From: Trypanosoma brucei gambiense DAL972
Lineage: Eukaryota > Euglenozoa > Kinetoplastea > Trypanosomatida > Trypanosomatidae
DNA length: 64,000 nt
Assembly (NCBI RefSeq): GCF_000210295.1
Contig: NC_026736.1
Span: forward strand, 894,022 to 958,021
Direction: 5' to 3'
A program made the position numbers and the translations under genes. Shown piece by piece: positions 9,998 to 19,298 of the stretch. The notes beneath the pieces were generated by a model. It did not search any database, was not told where the DNA came from, and saw nothing but the letters and a program-made list of their open reading frames with translations. Position 1 is the first letter of the stretch. Every line of letters begins with the position of its first letter.

Positions 9998-10830
9998 AAA
10001 ATGTGTGTATGAAAGTGACCCCTTTGTTGACGGGCGTAAGGAGATACGTGTGCAAGAGTGCATGGGGCGTCTACTCTTTTCGTGCCTTTTCGTGTTTCTT
10101 TTTTTTTTTTCAGTGCGCGTGCACAGCAGTTTACACGGAGGCTGTGGGTGTGTGGGATTCCACAGCACTGAAATAAAAATCCAACGTGACTATACCGCAA
10201 TATCACTGGTGTCGGGAATATTGATGTTGGGAAGGTGGGTAAAGTAGAGGTGATAAATATGGGTGATGATGATAGTAGTACTTATAGCTCGTGACGTGCG
10301 CCAGCGTATGTGCATTTTTAAAAATTGAATTCATAGTGTATTTCGAGGCAGGGTAATATAAATCCCTTCCCTTTTTTTCCAGAGATGGGCGTAGAAGACG
10401 AGCGGTCGTGTGGTGGATGTTTGAACGCATAGGCATCTGGGAGAGTGAGTGGGGATTTGATGTCGTTGGTAAAATTTGCGGGACGGAGATCTCTTAACGA
10501 AGGACGCGGCTTGTGAATCTTCCAAGTTTTTTTCTCTTTTTGCTACCCGGTACATACATTTGCGTGTGTTTACAACAAGCTGGTGTAATTATCGACGCTG
10601 TTGCGTTTCCCCACTTTACCGCACATTCTGCCTTACCTTCTTCTGTGCTTGGGGTCACCCACTTTTCTCCCTCATTCTTGAAAACTTGCTTCACCGTGGT
10701 ATCTCTTTTCTTCGTACACTACTACCACGCCCTCTGTTATCCCTTGTGCCGTTGCTTTATTTGCAACATAAAACCATTTAATCACTTTTACAGAGTGAGG
10801 AAAAGGGGAGAAGGGAGGATTTAGTTAAGA
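9998..10830 (+). other. Intergenic region before the RRM-protein gene
   Basis: No supported gene in 0.83 kb. A pyrimidine-rich stretch from about 10680 to 10770 ends at TTTTACAG, with the AG at 10792-10793, a good acceptor giving a leader of about 37 nt for the next gene. Confidence 0.5.
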
Positions 10831-12702
10831 ATGCGAGGAAGAGGGAGAGGTTCAATGCGGTTCTTTGGTGACCGAGGCGGGATGGAGCGCGGGGCGGGAT
10901 CGTTTCGTGGGAGAGGCGGCAGCCGCAGTATGGGGGGAAGAGGATTTTCACGTGGTGCTGGCACAAGCAGAGGAGGCAATAACACGGGTTATACGACCAC
11001 AAAGCACAACGAACCATTGGATGGTAGTGGTCGTAACAGCAAAACTGACAACAATAAATTCAGCACTAACGACAAAAGCATCGCCGGAAAGGCAGTTGAC
11101 AAGCGCCCTGTGCCGAGTCAGACCCAGCGCGTTGTAACCACGGTGACAGAAAATGGTACGGAGTTACCGAAAAAACTCAACACCAAGGTGTTTGTTGATG
11201 GTCTGCCATACGAAAACGAGGTGAAGTCGAGCTCGCTGAGTGTGGAGGAGGAGTTGATGCAGTTTGTGATTGCATGGAAGGTGGGAAAGCCACTGCGCCT
11301 CATCAAGAAGGACGGACAGGGTTTTGGGTTCCTTGTTTTCCAATCTCCGCACAGCGTGGATGTTGCAGTGCGGGTTTTGAATGGCCGCAAATTCCTTGGG
11401 CGTTCACTGCGAGTGGAGGTGCCGAAACCGAGGGATATGGAAGGTGCTGGGGGACCTTATGGTGCCAATGATTCCGGGAAGTGCAGTTATGCCCGACAAG
11501 TTCTTCTTTCAGACTTAGCTAAGGTAGCACAACCGGAGATTATCCGAGAGATTCTGAGGGACGTGGCACCCCAGTTAGAGAAGCGCTTGGATTCAATAAA
11601 GATGACCTCCAAGAATCGGAAAGCTTTCTTGACCTTCCAGTCCTCCGAGGACGTCGAGGCTGCCGTGAAGTTCCTTGATGGGTTTTCTATGTTCGGTCGT
11701 CGTATCAGCGCAGCGCAGGCTGCAGCGCCGGGGTCATTACCGTATTCCAAGGCCCCCATTCGCAGTACCGCACTTCATGCCGCCGAAGGTGTGCTGGTGG
11801 GAGACGGTGACGCCGATATGGTTGCGGCCGCCGGGCCCAATCACGGGGATGAGGGTGAATTAGTCGTGCCTTTGGGCCTCGATGTTCCTCCGGCAAACAG
11901 ACCAGTGAAGGGAATGGAGAAGCGGAAGCCTGCGCCCGCCGCAGCTGCAAAGCCCAATGTGCTTCCCAGCAACATCACTGGTGTGACGGAAAAATATAAC
12001 TTACTTGACAATGGTCCTGCAGAGGTGTTTGTTGGAAATTTAGGTGAAGACGTGACGGAAGAACAACTGAAGGCCCACTTTTCGGTCTGTGGGAAAATAA
12101 ACAGCTGCAAAATTATCGTGAATAAGAACACCAGGTTGCCCACGGGTATTGCAAGTATCGTATTCGCTATCCCTGCTTATGCTGCATATGCGCAGAAACA
12201 TATGCATGGCTCCTGCCTCCGTGGGCACGTTCTTCGGGTGGATCGTGGTGAAGAGGCCAGCGCCCCACTCGTCTCGGAGTTGCCGCCGCGGGATGATGAG
12301 GAAACAATTGACGAGGACGGTTACATGGAGCATTTCGGTGTTACAAACAAGAAAGAGTACTTCAAGGGCACGTCATTCGAAGAGAAACCCGGCTGTGGGA
12401 AGAAGAGGGCGAGGGACAGCGAAGCAGGCGGTGAGAAGCGAAAGGGCAAGGGTAAGAAGAATAAAGGTGAACCTCCGAAAAAAGCATCGTCGCCGAAAAC
12501 CTCACATGGCTGCGGCACAAATGGGAGTCACCACTCTCGCGGTGATGATGACGACGACGACGACGAGGAGCATTTCTTCGATGTTGATGAGGGTGATAAC
12601 GTTCGGGCAAAGCCCACAGGGAAACAAAAGAACACCAAGAAGGGAGCTCCCGTTCCCCCGAAGGGAGTGAAAAAAAAGGGGAAGGGGAAGAAATCTTCTT
12701 AG
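10831..12702 (+). CDS. RGG-box protein with three RRM domains, probably nucleolar
   Basis: A 623-aa RNA-binding protein. Residues 1-55 are a glycine/arginine-rich RGG region (for example GRGGSRSMGGRGFSRGAG). RRM1 spans about 118-206, with RNP2-like KVFVDGLPY and RNP1-like GFGFLVFQS. RRM2 spans about 219-300 and is divergent: RKAFLTFQS stands in the RNP1 place, but its RNP2 strand (QVLLSDL) is weak. RRM3 spans about 398-476, with AEVFVGNLG and GIASIVF. The tail (about 500-623) is lysine-rich with an acidic run DDDDDDDEEHFFDVDE and repeated KGKGKK, typical of nucleolar proteins. Layout resembles Nop12/RBM34 or nucleolin-type ribosome-assembly factors, but I cannot name an ortholog. ATG 10831 is the first after a strong acceptor. 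Confidence 0.8.
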   Translation: MRGRGRGSMRFFGDRGGMERGAGSFRGRGGSRSMGGRGFSRGAGTSRGGNNTGYTTTKHNEPLDGSGRNSKTDNNKFSTNDKSIAGKAVDKRPVPSQTQRVVTTVTENGTELPKKLNTKVFVDGLPYENEVKSSSLSVEEELMQFVIAWKVGKPLRLIKKDGQGFGFLVFQSPHSVDVAVRVLNGRKFLGRSLRVEVPKPRDMEGAGGPYGANDSGKCSYARQVLLSDLAKVAQPEIIREILRDVAPQLEKRLDSIKMTSKNRKAFLTFQSSEDVEAAVKFLDGFSMFGRRISAAQAAAPGSLPYSKAPIRSTALHAAEGVLVGDGDADMVAAAGPNHGDEGELVVPLGLDVPPANRPVKGMEKRKPAPAAAAKPNVLPSNITGVTEKYNLLDNGPAEVFVGNLGEDVTEEQLKAHFSVCGKINSCKIIVNKNTRLPTGIASIVFAIPAYAAYAQKHMHGSCLRGHVLRVDRGEEASAPLVSELPPRDDEETIDEDGYMEHFGVTNKKEYFKGTSFEEKPGCGKKRARDSEAGGEKRKGKGKKNKGEPPKKASSPKTSHGCGTNGSHHSRGDDDDDDDEEHFFDVDEGDNVRAKPTGKQKNTKKGAPVPPKGVKKKGKGKKSS

Positions 12703-13188
12703 CGGAATGCATGTGAGGCGATAACCGTTTCGTATTTACTCTTCAAGGACTTCCTGCTGCAACCCTCGTGGTGAGTGGGGAGTGGTGGTGGTGGTGGTTG
12801 GGCCACTTATTTGGGTGCGCGCCGTATTCATAAGCGCACTTATGCCTACGTGTAAACTCGCGCCTCTGTTTGTGCTCCTTGACTGAGGTGACCATAATAT
12901 AAAGCGACTAAGGAAGGGAACGAAGATGAACTAGTTCTTTCACTAAAAATTTAAACAATATCGTCGGGTGTTATGTCTTCCGACTAGTCACCACTTGTCA
13001 CTTTGATTTTACTGTTGCTAACATTTTTGTCTTTGCGCTCCTCACATTTGGAAACGATACGTTTCCCGTCTCCGCTTTCGTTGTATTTCTTTTATCGCGT
13101 CAGGTATCGCATAATTTGATTTGCTTTTTTTTTTAGTAGCCCCTTCATCGGCAAATTATTTGAGAGGTGGGTTTGCATCACGTGTTGA
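12703..13188 (+). other. Intergenic region and splice signal
   Basis: No gene. The T run at about 13121-13134 followed by the AG at 13135-13136 is a textbook acceptor for the next gene. No ATG lies between it and 13189. Confidence 0.55.
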
Positions 13189-13602
13189 ATGCCGCCGGTT
13201 ACGGGCCGCCCCATCGGACGCGCCCCCGCCCCGCATCCCGTCATACGCCGCACTCGCAGTTGGAGGGGCATCATGCAGGTGCGTTTTAATGATACCCGCG
13301 CTGACCGTAACCGGATTCTCAAACATGCGTTTCTATGGGCACCAGTGCGTATCTTTGGAATATGTTTCGTTACCACCACAATAATATACTTCACCATTGG
13401 TCACGACCGCTTTATGCATACGCTATTTGGCTATGAGTCGGAAATGCACTATGAGGCCCGTGTTAATCCCGACGCCAGTATCTTAATTGGGGACACACTC
13501 TTAGACAAGGATCGTGCTTGGAAATCACCCCTTCGAAATTTAGAAAAACCACTTCATCCACGCCGTGAATTCGACGTCCTGCGCGACCCCAAATCGACAT
13601 AA
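13189..13602 (+). CDS. Small single-pass membrane protein, putative mitochondrial, 137 aa
   Basis: Unrecognised. The N-terminal 28 residues are proline/arginine-rich (MPPVTGRPIGRAPAPHPVIR) with no acidic residue, consistent with mitochondrial targeting. One hydrophobic segment at about 50-69 (LWAPVRIFGICFVTTTIIYF) is followed by a soluble C-terminus rich in charged residues. ATG 13189 is the first after the acceptor at 13135-13136; a second in-frame ATG at 13273 (residue 29) would remove the basic leader. Small one-pass proteins of this build are common among trypanosome respiratory-chain and ATP-synthase accessory subunits, so that is one possibility, but no motif identifies it. Confidence 0.65.
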   Translation: MPPVTGRPIGRAPAPHPVIRRTRSWRGIMQVRFNDTRADRNRILKHAFLWAPVRIFGICFVTTTIIYFTIGHDRFMHTLFGYESEMHYEARVNPDASILIGDTLLDKDRAWKSPLRNLEKPLHPRREFDVLRDPKST

Positions 13603-14309
13603 TGCCCCCGACCTTGTTATATCTCTGACAATGTCCGGGCTGCGTTGCGGAGTTGGAGATGGTGCCCAGCATGCCTTCCCTTTTGTCGTTGTTGTTGTTG
13701 AGTGTCTGAGGTTTGGGTTGTTATTCGCAGTCTAGGAATTATCGCATGTCTTTCTTTTCACCCCTTGTTTCGCTTATATTCCCTTCGCAGCTGCTTTGTT
13801 GTATTGTTGCATGTTGTATTTTCGGGACATGTTTGTGGAACACACCCGTGGGCCGGCATGTGGGCGCGTATCTGTACGTTCAATTCCTTGTGGCGTGTCA
13901 TCTTTTCGCCCGTTGGTTCCATAAACTTCGTGTCATTGACCAGAGCTGTCTCTTGTGACCGGTATCCCACCCCCCCCACGTAAAGACAGCTATTCATTTT
14001 TGTTTTGTCAATAGCGATCTTCCGTTTCTAACCGGTGATGCCTTTACATGGGCACCCCCTTGCGGATAAATTGCTGGTTCGCTGCACGTTATGTAATACT
14101 GGTGGGAGATAACTTTGTCTCTGCGTGTATGAACACCTTTCTTTCTTTTCCCCTACCCTTTTAATTGCACTCTCGTTCTCTCTAATATATGCTAAATTCG
14201 TAGAGCCGCGAGGAGAAGGGTTCCCCACACCTTCATTAGTCAGTGTTTTATCAAATATTAACATTTAGATAATTGTGGCTTGCGGGCTCAATCCTACAGT
14301 ATCCACACT
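13603..14309 (+). other. Intergenic region before the RSP4/6 gene
   Basis: No supported gene. A pyrimidine-rich run at about 14131-14182 with the AG at 14202-14203 (TTCGTAG) is a plausible acceptor; no ATG follows until 14310. Confidence 0.5.
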
Positions 14310-15956
14310 ATGGCTAGTCTCACAGATGATGACATCCGGGTATCGCCATTATGGGAACATATGAAGAAGGTTCTGCTGCAAGTTGTTCAGCAGCAGCCGA
14401 GTTGTGCATTGGAGGCGGTTGTCCCGGCATCGCTAACTGTACAAACGGGTACCTCCGTGCCACCTCGAGTTACCACAGAATTTGGTGACCACAGACCCAA
14501 AGTTGTGAACACCGTCCCGCCTGATGCTTTGGAGAATCTCCGATGGGCCTCAAGTTTTGGGACAGCGTTGGTGCCGCCGAAGCCACGCCGTAAGCCACAA
14601 GAAGATGAGGAAGACATGATTCCGGAAGACATCGAGGAGGAGGAGGAGGAAGTGCTCGGAGAGGTTGGGGACGTGGTGGCAGAGCAGGCGATATTTAATT
14701 CGGTTGGCGAGGGTTTACCTCCTGAAGAGGCCTTCCGACTAGTTGTTGGCATGAAGCAGCTGATGCGCACGGAGCCGCTTGCAAACGTACGCTTCTGGGG
14801 TAAATTTTACGGCAGCGTTGGGGATTATTACATCGTGGAGACGAAGATTGACCCCAACCGTATCCCTGAGGAGGGTGATGAGGACGGGTTCGATGAGGTG
14901 GATGAGGAGGAGGACGGTGAGCCAGTCGAGAATATTGCCGATGTATTGTTTGCCCATGGGCCTAAGGCTCATGCCGACACCGGCGTGGAATCTTCGGGAA
15001 CCGGTTTGAACGAGTTTGTATACTATGCTGCCAACACCACTGACCCTACACGATGGGCTCGGCTTCCTGACGTGACCCCAACACAAATCATCGCCGCCCG
15101 TCTTATCCGCCGCGGGTTCACAGGTGATCTAGAGGCCACTGTTGACACACACCCGCGGTTCCCTGGCTGCGAGAAACACTATGTTCGTGCTCAGATCGCC
15201 CGCATCAACTGCACTTGCCGAGTTGCGCCAATTGATATGTACACAACGGAGGGTGCCGTACCGGTTGAAGAGGATGAAGACGGCAACTTGCTGCCTCCGC
15301 CGGCTACCGTACCGGCGTACTCCGTGCTTCCCCCTTTAATTCCGCAGGAAGTTCCTGATGAGGAGGATGCCGAAGCTATTGAGCCCGTGAAGTCATGGTT
15401 TTATGGTTACCGTGACGATGAGTTGCTTCAGGGAAAATATTGGGTTCACATCGCGCCCACATTACTTCTGAATGGTCGCACTGTTGCATCTGAGCAGGAG
15501 ACGGCTGGCGACGATGATGGGAGAGGAGGGGAGGTTGACCACAGTGAGAAGATTCATCCATTTCTGTGTGAGGTGAGTCGTGATGAACCCCTGCGATACA
15601 CGTGTCACAGTCGTAGCCAACTCCCTGCATGGTCTTTCCGCAAAGCATTTCACGATGAAAGCAGTAAGAAGCGAACATACGTAGCCCGCTCATGTCTGTG
15701 GCCTGGCGCCTACACATACGTTGTTACGGAGCTGGGGAAGCCTGGTAGTAGTTTCCAGAGCGTTTATATTGGTTCTGGATTGAAGAGTCTGCAGGGTGTC
15801 AATTACGCCCCGAAACTTCCCCCGCGCTGCCTTGTCGAGTACCCGGAGGTCGATTTGCTCCTACAGCGCGATGGCACGTTGGATGATGAGCTCGAATATG
15901 CACCACCACCACCAAAGCCTGAAGATGCTGGGGAAGATGAAGAAGAATATGATTAG
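14310..15956 (+). CDS. RSP4/6: Radial spoke protein 4/6 homolog
   Basis: Radial spoke head protein of the 9+2 axoneme, which transmits signals from the central pair to the dyneins. The 548-aa protein carries the family hallmarks: LPPEEAFRLVVGMKQL at about 132-150, then the NVRFWGKFYG stretch and DYYIVET (about 160-180), as in animal RSPH4A/RSPH6A and Chlamydomonas RSP4/RSP6. Further family-like stretches are FVYYAANTT with W(A)RLPDVTP (about 238-260) and, later, EVSRDEPLRYTCHSRSQLPA and WPGAYTYVV. It has acidic linkers (IPEDIEEEEEEVLGE) and ends in an acidic, proline-rich tail. The frame is open ten codons further upstream only from a TTG; ATG 14310 is the first after the acceptor near 14203. 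Confidence 0.9.
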   Translation: MASLTDDDIRVSPLWEHMKKVLLQVVQQQPSCALEAVVPASLTVQTGTSVPPRVTTEFGDHRPKVVNTVPPDALENLRWASSFGTALVPPKPRRKPQEDEEDMIPEDIEEEEEEVLGEVGDVVAEQAIFNSVGEGLPPEEAFRLVVGMKQLMRTEPLANVRFWGKFYGSVGDYYIVETKIDPNRIPEEGDEDGFDEVDEEEDGEPVENIADVLFAHGPKAHADTGVESSGTGLNEFVYYAANTTDPTRWARLPDVTPTQIIAARLIRRGFTGDLEATVDTHPRFPGCEKHYVRAQIARINCTCRVAPIDMYTTEGAVPVEEDEDGNLLPPPATVPAYSVLPPLIPQEVPDEEDAEAIEPVKSWFYGYRDDELLQGKYWVHIAPTLLLNGRTVASEQETAGDDDGRGGEVDHSEKIHPFLCEVSRDEPLRYTCHSRSQLPAWSFRKAFHDESSKKRTYVARSCLWPGAYTYVVTELGKPGSSFQSVYIGSGLKSLQGVNYAPKLPPRCLVEYPEVDLLLQRDGTLDDELEYAPPPPKPEDAGEDEEEYD

Positions 15957-17701
15957 AGAGGAAGAGAAGAAGTACATGCATATGAGCCTGCATGAGAGTA
16001 AGATGGAAGGAGTTTGTAGAGCTGGATATGCTGCAAAAAGATTACCGCCTGCACTCCCTTTTTGACGTGGTTGTTCGTTTTTTTTTTTCGCCACTGGCAT
16101 GCGCTGGCTTTACTCTTTTTCTTTCTTGTTTTTGCATGTTCGCCTTTGATGTATAAAAAACGGTTACATCCTACAAAAATGGAAAAAAAAAGGAAGAGAA
16201 ACAAAGAAGAAAGAAAGGAGGAAAAGTGGGGAACTGAGTTATAGAAGTGTTTGTATGAGGGTGAAAAGGGGAGAGATGCATTATGGGGACCAGAAAAGAA
16301 ACGGAATGTTATAAAAGGACAGTGAGGAGTGTATAAAGGGTTAGAAAAAAATATTTCGCTCCATGTGAGAAAGGAGTGAAGCTTGTGTGGGCATTATTAA
16401 CATTGTAGAATACCCACAGGTAAATGTAGGGAAAAGGAAAGAGGGAAAGAGAAAACAAAAAGGGGAGAGTGAAAGAGAAGGAGAGCCATTATGAAAAGTA
16501 AATGGGAAAAAGTATATATATATATATATACGGGTCTTGATGTTTTGTTGTCAAACGACCATCACTTTTTCTCATCGGTTCCTCTTTTTCGAAATGTGGT
16601 GCACATGTAAATGCAACCGTTCCCTTTTCTGACTTCCTTTTCTTTTTGTGACACTTAATCATCGCTTCCTGGCGCTTTTCTCGCCTTATCATTTGGTTAA
16701 CTTCTATTACCCTTTTTTCTTTTGGTTTTGTAACTTCCCCTTATTGTTGTTATTATTATTCTCTTTCCTCTTTCCTCCCTCCTCCCTTTTTCTTTATTTT
16801 ATCTCCAAGATATTCTTAAGATATTTTTTCGCACAGGACAAGAAATTATTGCATATAGGTTGCGTTAGTTCGTTGCATATAACAAAGCAGTAGTTCTCCC
16901 ATACAATGAACATTCCTTAGTCATGAAGAGTTGTGTAGGTGAATCATTAACTCTTATGTGAAGGTGCCATATTTTTCTTTAAGAGGGGAATGAGAAAGTA
17001 GATGGTTTGCTTCCTTCTCGCCTTCCATATGGGTGTCTCTTTTTTTTTTTTGTGGGGGGGGGTGGAGAAGGGACGCCACAGCGAGGCGTGAAATGTCAAC
17101 TGGTCACTCAGGTGTCAGACATCATATTGAAATAGCGATAGTAATAACAATAATAATAATAATGACAGTTGATGTTGGTATAACCTCTGGGAAAGAGAGT
17201 GGATTGCATGTACCGCTCGGCTATACATTCAACTGGATTATTGATAGAATTTATTGTTGTGCGCGGCTGCAAGTTTTGCATAAGTGTCGTGGGAAATATT
17301 CTCCAACTGTTTGCTCAAAAATGGGAGTGGTGTGCAGGTTTCCTATTTGCTCATACATCCTTATTGGTATTTCTCTCGGCCAATTTCCCTGACGGTACGG
17401 TATTGCGTTGTGTGTCGCGATGTTTGTGTACTTTGTTTTTGATAGAGCGCTAACATCTTGTGTTTGTTTCATTTATCGTCTTCAGAAGCGGCAGTGGCAC
17501 GTGAGCGTACCGCCATCACATAGGTTTACTATACCATTTAATATGAGTAACCGCACATAGTGTCTTTCCTGCAATTGCTGCTACGATTACAGTACTCGCT
17601 TCAGGGTCGCCGCTTACATATCGCATGCAGTTGCGTATATAAGACAAGACACCGCAAAAGCATTTTTTTCCTTTGTTTTTTGTTCTTCCTTCACAAAGTA
17701 G
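15957..17701 (+). other. Long intergenic region, no gene seen
   Basis: About 1.75 kb with no supported coding gene. It is purine-rich at 16180-16500 and strongly pyrimidine-rich at 16620-16800. It holds a TA tract at 16513-16530, a T run followed by G8 near 17040-17065, and an ATA/ATT triplet patch near 17135-17165. I searched by eye for tRNA box A/B patterns and saw none. Small nucleolar RNAs cannot be excluded. Confidence 0.45.
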
Positions 17702-18478
17702 ATGAGGCGGGCGGTTGCAGCTCAGAAGGCGGTTGGTGGCGCTGTGGCAAAGCGCTCAGTAGCAAACGCTAACGCCCCTCGCACTCGGTTGCCATTTCTT
17801 CGCAATGTCGCACAGAACGCACGGCGTTCACCCGACACTTATCGTACGGCAACACCCTTCACGTCATATCCGCCGCATGTCAGCGGCCAGCAGCAGAAGA
17901 AACCGACAAGCCACGTGCTTTACAAGGATCCGCAGTGCATAATAGTGAATGATGCATATCCCAAATCGCGGTTGCATTGTCTTGTCATACCACTTGATCT
18001 TTCTCTTGACTCGCTTAGCGCCTTACGCCCCAATCACGTGCCATTGCTGCAGCACTTAATGGAAGTAGCGGAGCAATACGTGCAGTTTACACGCGAGGAT
18101 GCGGCTTCAAATGAGGCAGGGATTCAGGCGCTTTCATTCATGACGGGATTTCATTCCCTCCCGTCGTTGCCGCAACTCCACATGCACCTTATCTCACGCG
18201 ACCTCGACGGTCCCTGCATGAAGACCAAGAAACATTACAACAGCTTTGCCACACCGTTTTTCCTGCCAGCTGACCAGGTGGTGAATGACTTACGGAAGAA
18301 TGGATGCGTGACCCTTAATCGAAATGTGGAGGAACTGAACCGGTTTGAACATGAGGAACCGCGATGCCTGTGGTGTGGGCTAAACCCTGGTGGTTTTCAG
18401 CAGCTGCGCGTCCACCTCCGCACCTGTAAGGGTAACCGTGCGTATGTAGCATCATCTACGGCTCCAGTGCAACAGTAG
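17702..18478 (+). CDS. APTX: Aprataxin-like HIT protein (DNA 5'-adenylate hydrolase)
   Basis: Aprataxin removes AMP left on DNA 5' ends by abortive ligation. The 258-aa protein has a HIT domain (about 70-205) and a C-terminal zinc finger. The active-site region reads LPQLHMHLISRDLDGPCMK: the central His160 aligns with the family nucleophile and His162 with the third motif His, while the first motif position is Gln158. The following KKHYNSFATPFFL matches the aprataxin-specific KKHWNSF-type lysine/His helix. The finger near 224-245 is C-x2-C...H-x3-C (CLWCGLNPGGFQQLRVHLRT then C). No FHA domain is present, as in yeast Hnt3. The basic N-terminus (MRRAVAAQKAVGGAVAKR) could be a mitochondrial or nuclear targeting signal. 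No other in-frame ATG precedes the HIT domain, so the start is secure although the acceptor AG at 17697-17701 sits almost on it. Confidence 0.88.
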   Translation: MRRAVAAQKAVGGAVAKRSVANANAPRTRLPFLRNVAQNARRSPDTYRTATPFTSYPPHVSGQQQKKPTSHVLYKDPQCIIVNDAYPKSRLHCLVIPLDLSLDSLSALRPNHVPLLQHLMEVAEQYVQFTREDAASNEAGIQALSFMTGFHSLPSLPQLHMHLISRDLDGPCMKTKKHYNSFATPFFLPADQVVNDLRKNGCVTLNRNVEELNRFEHEEPRCLWCGLNPGGFQQLRVHLRTCKGNRAYVASSTAPVQQ

Positions 18479-18938
18479 GCAATGTTGTAAACACAGGGGT
18501 ATGCGTGTATGTATGTACGTGCTTGTGTGTGCGCGTTTGGCGCCGTTTTACAATTTTCATTGGAACTCTGCTTTGGCTCTCCGCTGTTGCTTTAACTGTT
18601 GTTGCTGACTGCACGGTCCATACAACTATTACCTACTCGCCTGCATAGAGAGTTTAAATCCTTTCGCCTTTCCTATGTTTCCTTTGTTTTCTTCGTGTGG
18701 CTTGAGTGACGTTAGCCTTTAGGGGGCCGGATAACCGAGGTGGAGACAAACCCGCGTTTTCTTAAGCTTTCCCCCCCCCGCACGCGCGTGCCCATACGAT
18801 ATTTTACTCTTTTAAGCACTTAGCGTGTATACAAGTACGGACGGACGCACAATAATTCGAAAAAAATAAAACTGCGGTTTCTGGTTGTTTAGCTACTATT
18901 TTGTCCGTCGCTGCCATTAGTGTTTACTTCTGCGTGTG
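18479..18938 (+). other. Intergenic region before the Bet1-like gene
   Basis: No gene. Pyrimidine-rich stretches at about 18656-18700 and a C9 run near 18770-18778. The AG near 18815 is a possible acceptor for the SNARE mRNA. Confidence 0.5.
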
Positions 18939-19298
18939 ATGCAGCCGCAGAGCTCCCTTTTCCGCGCGCGGGCCCAAGCGCATGGCGAGGCCCGTCCAAA
19001 TGGTACTGGCGCACTGACTGAAAATGCCGTGGCGGAGAATGATCAGATTATGTCCGCATTGCTTAGTGACGTGAGGGCTGTAAAGAAAAACTTCACCTCC
19101 ATGGGCGTCGAGGTGCGGCGACAGAATTCTTTTTTAGACTCACTTCAAGATACATTTGGACGTACGCGCGCGCGCTTAAACCGTACGATGAGGTACTTGA
19201 ACCTGCCGGAACTCACAAGTGCGAAACATATGTGGGTGCTTTTCGTGTTCGTGTTTGTCGTCCTTGTGCTGATATATATAATGCTGAAGTCCCGGTGA
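18939..19298 (+). CDS. BET1: Bet1-type Qc-SNARE, tail-anchored
   Basis: SNAREs of the Bet1 group drive fusion of ER-derived vesicles at the cis-Golgi. The 119-aa product has the compact Bet1 architecture: a short disordered N-terminus, one SNARE helix (about 31-88) and a C-terminal anchor (about 98-115, MWVLFVFVFVVLVLIYIML) followed by KSR. The helix starts ENDQIMSALLSDVRAVKK and continues GVEVRRQNSFLDSLQDTF, closely matching the Bet1 pattern of ENE.., IG-EV--QN--L. Gln62 occupies the zero-layer position, making it a Q-SNARE. ATG 18939 is the first in frame. Bet1 acts with Sec22, Bos1 and Sed5-type partners; Sec16, which acts at the exporting side of the same step, is also in this window. The short Bet1/Sft1 families are hard to separate, so Sft1 is the alternative. 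Confidence 0.82.
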   Translation: MQPQSSLFRARAQAHGEARPNGTGALTENAVAENDQIMSALLSDVRAVKKNFTSMGVEVRRQNSFLDSLQDTFGRTRARLNRTMRYLNLPELTSAKHMWVLFVFVFVVLVLIYIMLKSR

